Assembly (NCBI RefSeq): GCF_015694735.1
Contig: NZ_JADQDP010000001.1
Coordinates: 1,178,001 to 1,242,000 of the forward strand
Direction: 5' to 3'
Length of the DNA: 64,000 nt
From: Hymenobacter properus
Lineage (GTDB): Bacteria; Bacteroidota; Bacteroidia; Cytophagales; Hymenobacteraceae
The notes beneath the pieces are model-generated. The model was not told the origin of the DNA, ran no database searches, and saw only the letters and a list, made by a program, of their open reading frames with translations. Positions 60,555 through 64,000 of the stretch are shown in pieces. Both the position numbers and the translations under genes were made by a program. The first letter of the stretch is position 1, and the number at the start of each line of letters is the position of its first letter.

Positions 60555-61785
60555 GCCCACCGTTTTCCGCATTGCCGTGCGCAAGTTTGGCCCGTTCGAA
60601 AGTGCCATGGCGAAGCTGTGGTCGGGCTTCTGCGAGGAAACCGGCTGCCCGCTAGCTGTGGAGATGGTGCCCATGGACCTGCACGAGCTACACGCCAGCC
60701 TGCTCACGGATGAAGGTCTTAAAAATGGCGCCTGGGACGTGGCCCACATCAGCACCGACTGGCTGGCCGAAGCTCAAGCCGTCGATGCCCTAGAAAACCT
60801 CGTGCCCTACCTCACTCCGAACCCGCCAGTTGATTTTCCGCAGGGCTGGAGTCCCTCACTTTTAGGCATGCAGCAATTTGGCGACGCCGTGCTGGGACTA
60901 CCTTTCCACGACGGGCCTGAGTGCCTGATTTACCGCCGCGACTTGTTTGAGAACCCCGCCGAGCAAGCGGCCTTCCAGCAACAGCACGGCCGGCCGCTGC
61001 AAGTGCCCGAAACCTGGGAGGAATTCCAGGCCGTGGCACGCTTCTTCCAGCGCCCTGCCAACAATTTGTACGGCCTCGTAGCCGCTGGCTACCCCGACGG
61101 CCACAACACGGTCTTCGACTTCTGCCTGCACCTCTGGACGCGTGGCGGCCAGCTGGTTGACACCCAAGGTCAGGTGCGCATCGACAGTGCTGCGGCGACC
61201 GAGGGGCTCGCGTTCTACCGGGAGTTGCTCCGCGACCACGCCGCCGCGCATCCACAGACCATGCAGTATGAGTCGGTAACGGCCGGTCAGGCCTTTGCGC
61301 GCGGCGAAGCGGCTATGATGGTTAACTGGTTTGGCTTTGCGGCCGTGTGCGACGTGGATACTGCTTGCCCGGTAAGGGGCCAGGTCGATATTGCCCCAAT
61401 TCCACAGGGCGCGGGCGGGCAGTCGGCTTCGCTGAACGTGTACTGGCTCTACGCCATCGGCGCGGGCAGCCGGTACAAGGATGTGGCCTACGAGTTTCTG
61501 CGCTACGCCACCCGCCCCGAAAACGACAAGTTGCTGACGCTGGAAGGCGGCATCGGCTGCCGGATTTCGACCTGGCACGACGCTGACATTAATGGCCTCG
61601 TGCCCTACTATCACAAGCTGGAGCAACTGCACCAACAGGCCGAAACGCTGCCCCGCCACACCAACTGGGCGCGCATCGCCGCCATTATTGACGAAGTGGT
61701 GCTGCAAGCCATCAACACCGACGCGCCGGTGGCCGAGCTACTCGCCGCGGGCCAACAGAAAATCAACTCGCTTGACCATGTTTAA
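60544..61785 (+). CDS. Second solute-binding-protein-like fold, no signal peptide
   Basis: This 413-residue protein also resembles sugar-type solute-binding proteins: [86 protein letters not shown], and [20 protein letters not shown]. It begins MTPEPTVF with no signal peptide or lipobox, so it should be cytoplasmic. It overlaps the CoA-transferase upstream by 11 bp and the oxidoreductase downstream by 8 bp, which points to tight coupling. It is likely a partner of the first such gene, but the ligand is unknown. Confidence 0.78.
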   Translation: MTPEPTVFRIAVRKFGPFESAMAKLWSGFCEETGCPLAVEMVPMDLHELHASLLTDEGLKNGAWDVAHISTDWLAEAQAVDALENLVPYLTPNPPVDFPQGWSPSLLGMQQFGDAVLGLPFHDGPECLIYRRDLFENPAEQAAFQQQHGRPLQVPETWEEFQAVARFFQRPANNLYGLVAAGYPDGHNTVFDFCLHLWTRGGQLVDTQGQVRIDSAAATEGLAFYRELLRDHAAAHPQTMQYESVTAGQAFARGEAAMMVNWFGFAAVCDVDTACPVRGQVDIAPIPQGAGGQSASLNVYWLYAIGAGSRYKDVAYEFLRYATRPENDKLLTLEGGIGCRISTWHDADINGLVPYYHKLEQLHQQAETLPRHTNWARIAAIIDEVVLQAINTDAPVAELLAAGQQKINSLDHV

Positions 61786-62881
61786 CATCGACAGCCACGA
61801 AATCAACTACCTGCCCGTGCTGCCGCAGCGGCCGTTGCCCATCGTCATCATCGGAGCTGGCGGCATCGTGAACGACGCGCATTTGCCAGCCTACCGCAAG
61901 GCCGGGTTTGAGGTCGTCGGCATCACCAACCGCACCCGGGCCCGGGCCGAAAAGCTGGCCGCTACCTGGGGCATCCCGCACGTGTACGACTCGGTGGCCG
62001 AGGCCGTGGCCCACGCGCCCGCCAATGCCGTGTACGACATCACCATCATGCCCGAGCAGTTTGTAGAAACGCTAAACCAATTGCCTGATGGTGCGGGTGT
62101 GCTGATTCAGAAGCCCATGGGCGACTACTTCTGGCAAAGCCAGGAAATACTGGAGGTGTGCCGCCGCAAGAACCTGGTGGCCGCCATCAACTGCCAGCTG
62201 CGCTTTGCGCCCTACGTGGCCGCCGCCCGCGAAATGCTGCGCCAGGGCCTTATCGGGGAGCTGTACGATATGGAAGTGCGCGTGACACTGGAGACACCCT
62301 GGGAGCTGTTTCCGCACGTGATGGTGCACCCACGCCTCGAAATTCAGTACCACAGCATCCACTACATCGACCTGATTCGCAGCTTTCTGGGCGAGCCCGC
62401 TCGCGTGCTGGCCAAGACGCTGCGGCACCCCGCCAAGGCGCTGTCCTCGTCGCGCTCCACCATTCTGTTCGACTACGGCGACACGATGCACGCCGTCATC
62501 AACACCAACCACGACCATTCCTTCGGCCCCGAAAACCAGGAGAGCTTTATCAAATGGGAAGGCACAAAAGGCGCCATCAAGGCCCGCATGGGCCTGCTGA
62601 TGGACTACCCGAACGGCGTGCCCGACAAGTTTGAGTACTGCCTGCTGCGCGAGGGCGAAAAGCCGGTATGGCACACCGTGGCGTTGGAAGGTTCGTGGTT
62701 TCCGGATGCCTTCATGGGCACAATGGGCAGCCTGATGCGCTATAAAAACGGCGAAACAGACGTGCTGCCCACCAGCGTGGAAGACGTGATAAAAACCATG
62801 GCCGTGGTGGAAGCAGCTTATGCGTCGAGCGACGGCAACGCCACAACAAGTGGCTCTAACCGCGAAAATGTTACGTCATAA
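61778..62881 (+). CDS. Gfo/Idh/MocA family oxidoreductase
   Basis: This 367-residue NAD(P)-dependent enzyme has an N-terminal Rossmann fold (PIVIIGAGGIVNDAHLPAYR, VVGITNRTRARAEKLAATWG), GVLIQKPMGDYF in place of the usual EKP motif, and a C-terminal beta-sheet domain with YHSIHYIDLIRSFLGEP. It most likely oxidises or reduces a sugar or sugar acid. The start at 61778 (MFNIDSH) overlaps the second solute-binding-like gene by 8 bp. It sits between that gene and MaoC, in line with a catabolic operon. Confidence 0.9.
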   Translation: MFNIDSHEINYLPVLPQRPLPIVIIGAGGIVNDAHLPAYRKAGFEVVGITNRTRARAEKLAATWGIPHVYDSVAEAVAHAPANAVYDITIMPEQFVETLNQLPDGAGVLIQKPMGDYFWQSQEILEVCRRKNLVAAINCQLRFAPYVAAAREMLRQGLIGELYDMEVRVTLETPWELFPHVMVHPRLEIQYHSIHYIDLIRSFLGEPARVLAKTLRHPAKALSSSRSTILFDYGDTMHAVINTNHDHSFGPENQESFIKWEGTKGAIKARMGLLMDYPNGVPDKFEYCLLREGEKPVWHTVALEGSWFPDAFMGTMGSLMRYKNGETDVLPTSVEDVIKTMAVVEAAYASSDGNATTSGSNRENVTS

Positions 62882-62886
62882 AGTAG

Positions 62887-62973
62887 GTCATGCAGCGCGC
62901 AGCGAAGCATCTCGTGTGCGCGACGCAATTAGTTACTGCCACAAGCGAGATGCTTCGCTGCGCGCTGCATGAC
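62887..62973. repeat. Palindromic intergenic repeat, copy H
   Basis: Perfect 28-bp arms (62887-62914, 62946-62973) with core GCAGCGCGCAGCGAAGCATC. It starts 5 bp after the Gfo/Idh/MocA stop and lies before the MaoC gene, inside the presumed operon. Confidence 0.95.
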
Positions 62974-63030
62974 GGTCTGGGTTTGACTATCCAGCCCAGC
63001 AACTAAAAACGAGTAATTGACTACCAACTC

Positions 63031-63474
63031 ATGTACTTCAAATCGACTTTTTTCGAAGACTACACCCTCGGCGATAAGCGCGTGACGCTGGGCCGCACCA
63101 TCACCGAAACCGACTTCGTGGTACACGCCGGTCACACGGGCGACTTCTTCCCCCACCACCTCGACGCGGAGTGGAGCAAAACCCAGCCCTTCGGCCAGCG
63201 CATTGCGCACGGCACCATGATTTTCAGCATCGGCATCGGCCTCACCGCCTCGGAAATCAACCCCGAAGCCTTCTCCAAAGGCTACGACCGGCTGCGCTTC
63301 GTGAAACCCGTTTTCATTGGCAACACCATCCACTCAGAAGTTACGATTTCGGCCAAGGAAGAAGGCAAAAAGCCCGGCTACGGCACCGTTACTGAGCACG
63401 TGGAAGTCATCAACGAGCGCGGCGAAGTGGTGCTGGCCTGCGACCACCTGCTGGTGGTGAAATTGCGCGCTTGA
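63031..63474 (+). CDS. MaoC family dehydratase (hot-dog fold)
   Basis: This 147-residue protein has a MaoC/R-hydratase hot-dog domain: [20 protein letters not shown], then [18 protein letters not shown] and [17 protein letters not shown]. The family hydrates or dehydrates acyl-CoA thioesters. Next to a CoA-transferase it could act on a CoA-activated sugar-derived acid, which is inference. The Asp and His of the hydratase-2 motif region are conserved. It is cytosolic with no signal. Confidence 0.88.
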   Translation: MYFKSTFFEDYTLGDKRVTLGRTITETDFVVHAGHTGDFFPHHLDAEWSKTQPFGQRIAHGTMIFSIGIGLTASEINPEAFSKGYDRLRFVKPVFIGNTIHSEVTISAKEEGKKPGYGTVTEHVEVINERGEVVLACDHLLVVKLRA

Positions 63475-63490
63475 GACCATCAATAAAACG

Positions 63491-63579
63491 GTCATGCTGA
63501 GCGCAGCCGAAGCATCTCTACCGCATTGGTAATTGATTGCATTGCGCGGTAGAGATGCTTCGGCTGCGCTCAGTATGAC
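63491..63579. repeat. Palindromic intergenic repeat, copy I
   Basis: Arms of 34 bp (63491-63524, 63546-63579) differ at one position. The core is CTGAGCGCAGCCGAAGCATC, close to copy B. It lies between MaoC and the sugar permease. Confidence 0.95.
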
Positions 63580-63616
63580 GCCCTTTTTCTCATTCTTGTA
63601 ACTCAAATCCCACCCC

Positions 63617-64000
63617 ATGGCCCTTGCTCCTGCTTCCACCCCGCCACCCGTTGCTACCGGCAGCCCCGCCAGTGGCCGCGCCTACCTGCTGCCGTTTATT
63701 CTGGTGGTGGGTGTGTTTTTCCTGTGGGGCATGGCGCATAGCCTCGACTCCATCCTGATTCCGCACCTTCAGAAAGCCTGCCAACTCAACAACCGGCAGT
63801 CAACCTTCGTGGACACGGCCGTGTTTCTGGCTTACTTCCTGATGGCCATTCCGGCCGGGATATTGCTCAAGCGGCTGGGCTACAAGGCCACCATCATTCT
63901 GGGGCTGCTGGCCTTTGCGGGCGGGGCGTTTCTGTTCGTGCCGGCTGCTGACGCCCGCTCCTACGGCCTGTTTCTGGCCGCGCTGTTCATCATTGGCTGC
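63617..64000 (+). CDS. FucP-like MFS sugar permease (3' end outside window)
   Basis: Only the first 128 residues are visible; the gene runs off the right edge. They show the start of an MFS sugar:proton symporter of the FucP type: LLPFILVVGVFFLWGMAHSL, DSILIPHLQKACQLNNRQST, VDTAVFLAYFLMAIPAGILL and KRLGYKATIILGLLAFAGGA. This is typical of Bacteroidota L-fucose/L-rhamnose/galactose permease homologues. It fits uptake of a sugar released by the secreted enzymes upstream. The substrate is unknown. Confidence 0.88.
   Translation, partial: MALAPASTPPPVATGSPASGRAYLLPFILVVGVFFLWGMAHSLDSILIPHLQKACQLNNRQSTFVDTAVFLAYFLMAIPAGILLKRLGYKATIILGLLAFAGGAFLFVPAADARSYGLFLAALFIIGC

Overview
The window looks like chromosomal DNA from a GC-rich Bacteroidota, most likely Hymenobacter or a close relative in the Cytophagales. 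The pointers are a lipid A/KDO gene (kdsB), families typical of the phylum (TIGR02757, the ABC permease/M1 peptidase fusion, LytS/LytTR pairs, DUF4919), a TAnnTTTG-type promoter before the tRNA, weak or absent Shine-Dalgarno signals, and a secreted plant-polysaccharide enzyme set. The species assignment is inference. No rRNA, CRISPR array, prophage or transposase gene was seen.

Region 1 (1-13.9 kb) is mostly housekeeping on the minus strand. It holds a cut DUF4919 gene, a CDP-alcohol phosphatidyltransferase, a YiaA/B membrane protein, mutS2, four small membrane or lipoprotein genes, a TIGR02757 protein, a LysM protein, kdsB (plus strand), DUF1622, an HPP membrane protein, a SUI1/YciH factor, a lipid kinase and gap. 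A tRNA-Glu(UUC) with its own promoter and terminator closes the region, just downstream of an orphan tRNA 3' end.

Region 2 (14.2-35.7 kb) holds small metabolic and stress genes (an NTF2-like protein, a MocR-type regulator, three DinB-fold proteins, an amino acid permease, an EamA exporter, a GNAT enzyme) and two export or signalling modules. One is a MacAB-like efflux operon facing a divergent sigma-54-type response regulator and histidine kinase. The other is an ABC ATPase plus an ABC-permease/M1-peptidase fusion facing a divergent LytS/LytTR two-component pair.

Region 3 (35.7-64 kb) is a pectin / rhamnogalacturonan utilisation region. It carries GH105, a GDSL esterase, an enolase-superfamily acid-sugar dehydratase, an SDR, a CBM9-like/PKD protein, a PL22-like oligogalacturonate lyase, GH28, GH78, a GH43/GH130-like propeller enzyme and two GH2 beta-galactosidases. 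No SusC/SusD pair is in the window. The last 7 kb is an unusual operon: a solute-binding-protein fold without a signal peptide, a tandemly fused double CaiB/BaiF CoA-transferase, a second signal-less solute-binding-like protein, a Gfo/Idh/MocA oxidoreductase, a MaoC hydratase and a FucP-like sugar permease. I do not recognise a described pathway with this composition, and it is the best candidate for an undescribed system here.

A family of 85-200 bp palindromic intergenic repeats punctuates the window: two copies at 7.7-10 kb, none that I see from 10 to 39.5 kb, then seven copies between 39.5 and 63.6 kb, plus one unrelated palindrome at 58.05 kb. Some copies have invaded coding sequence or overlap gene starts.
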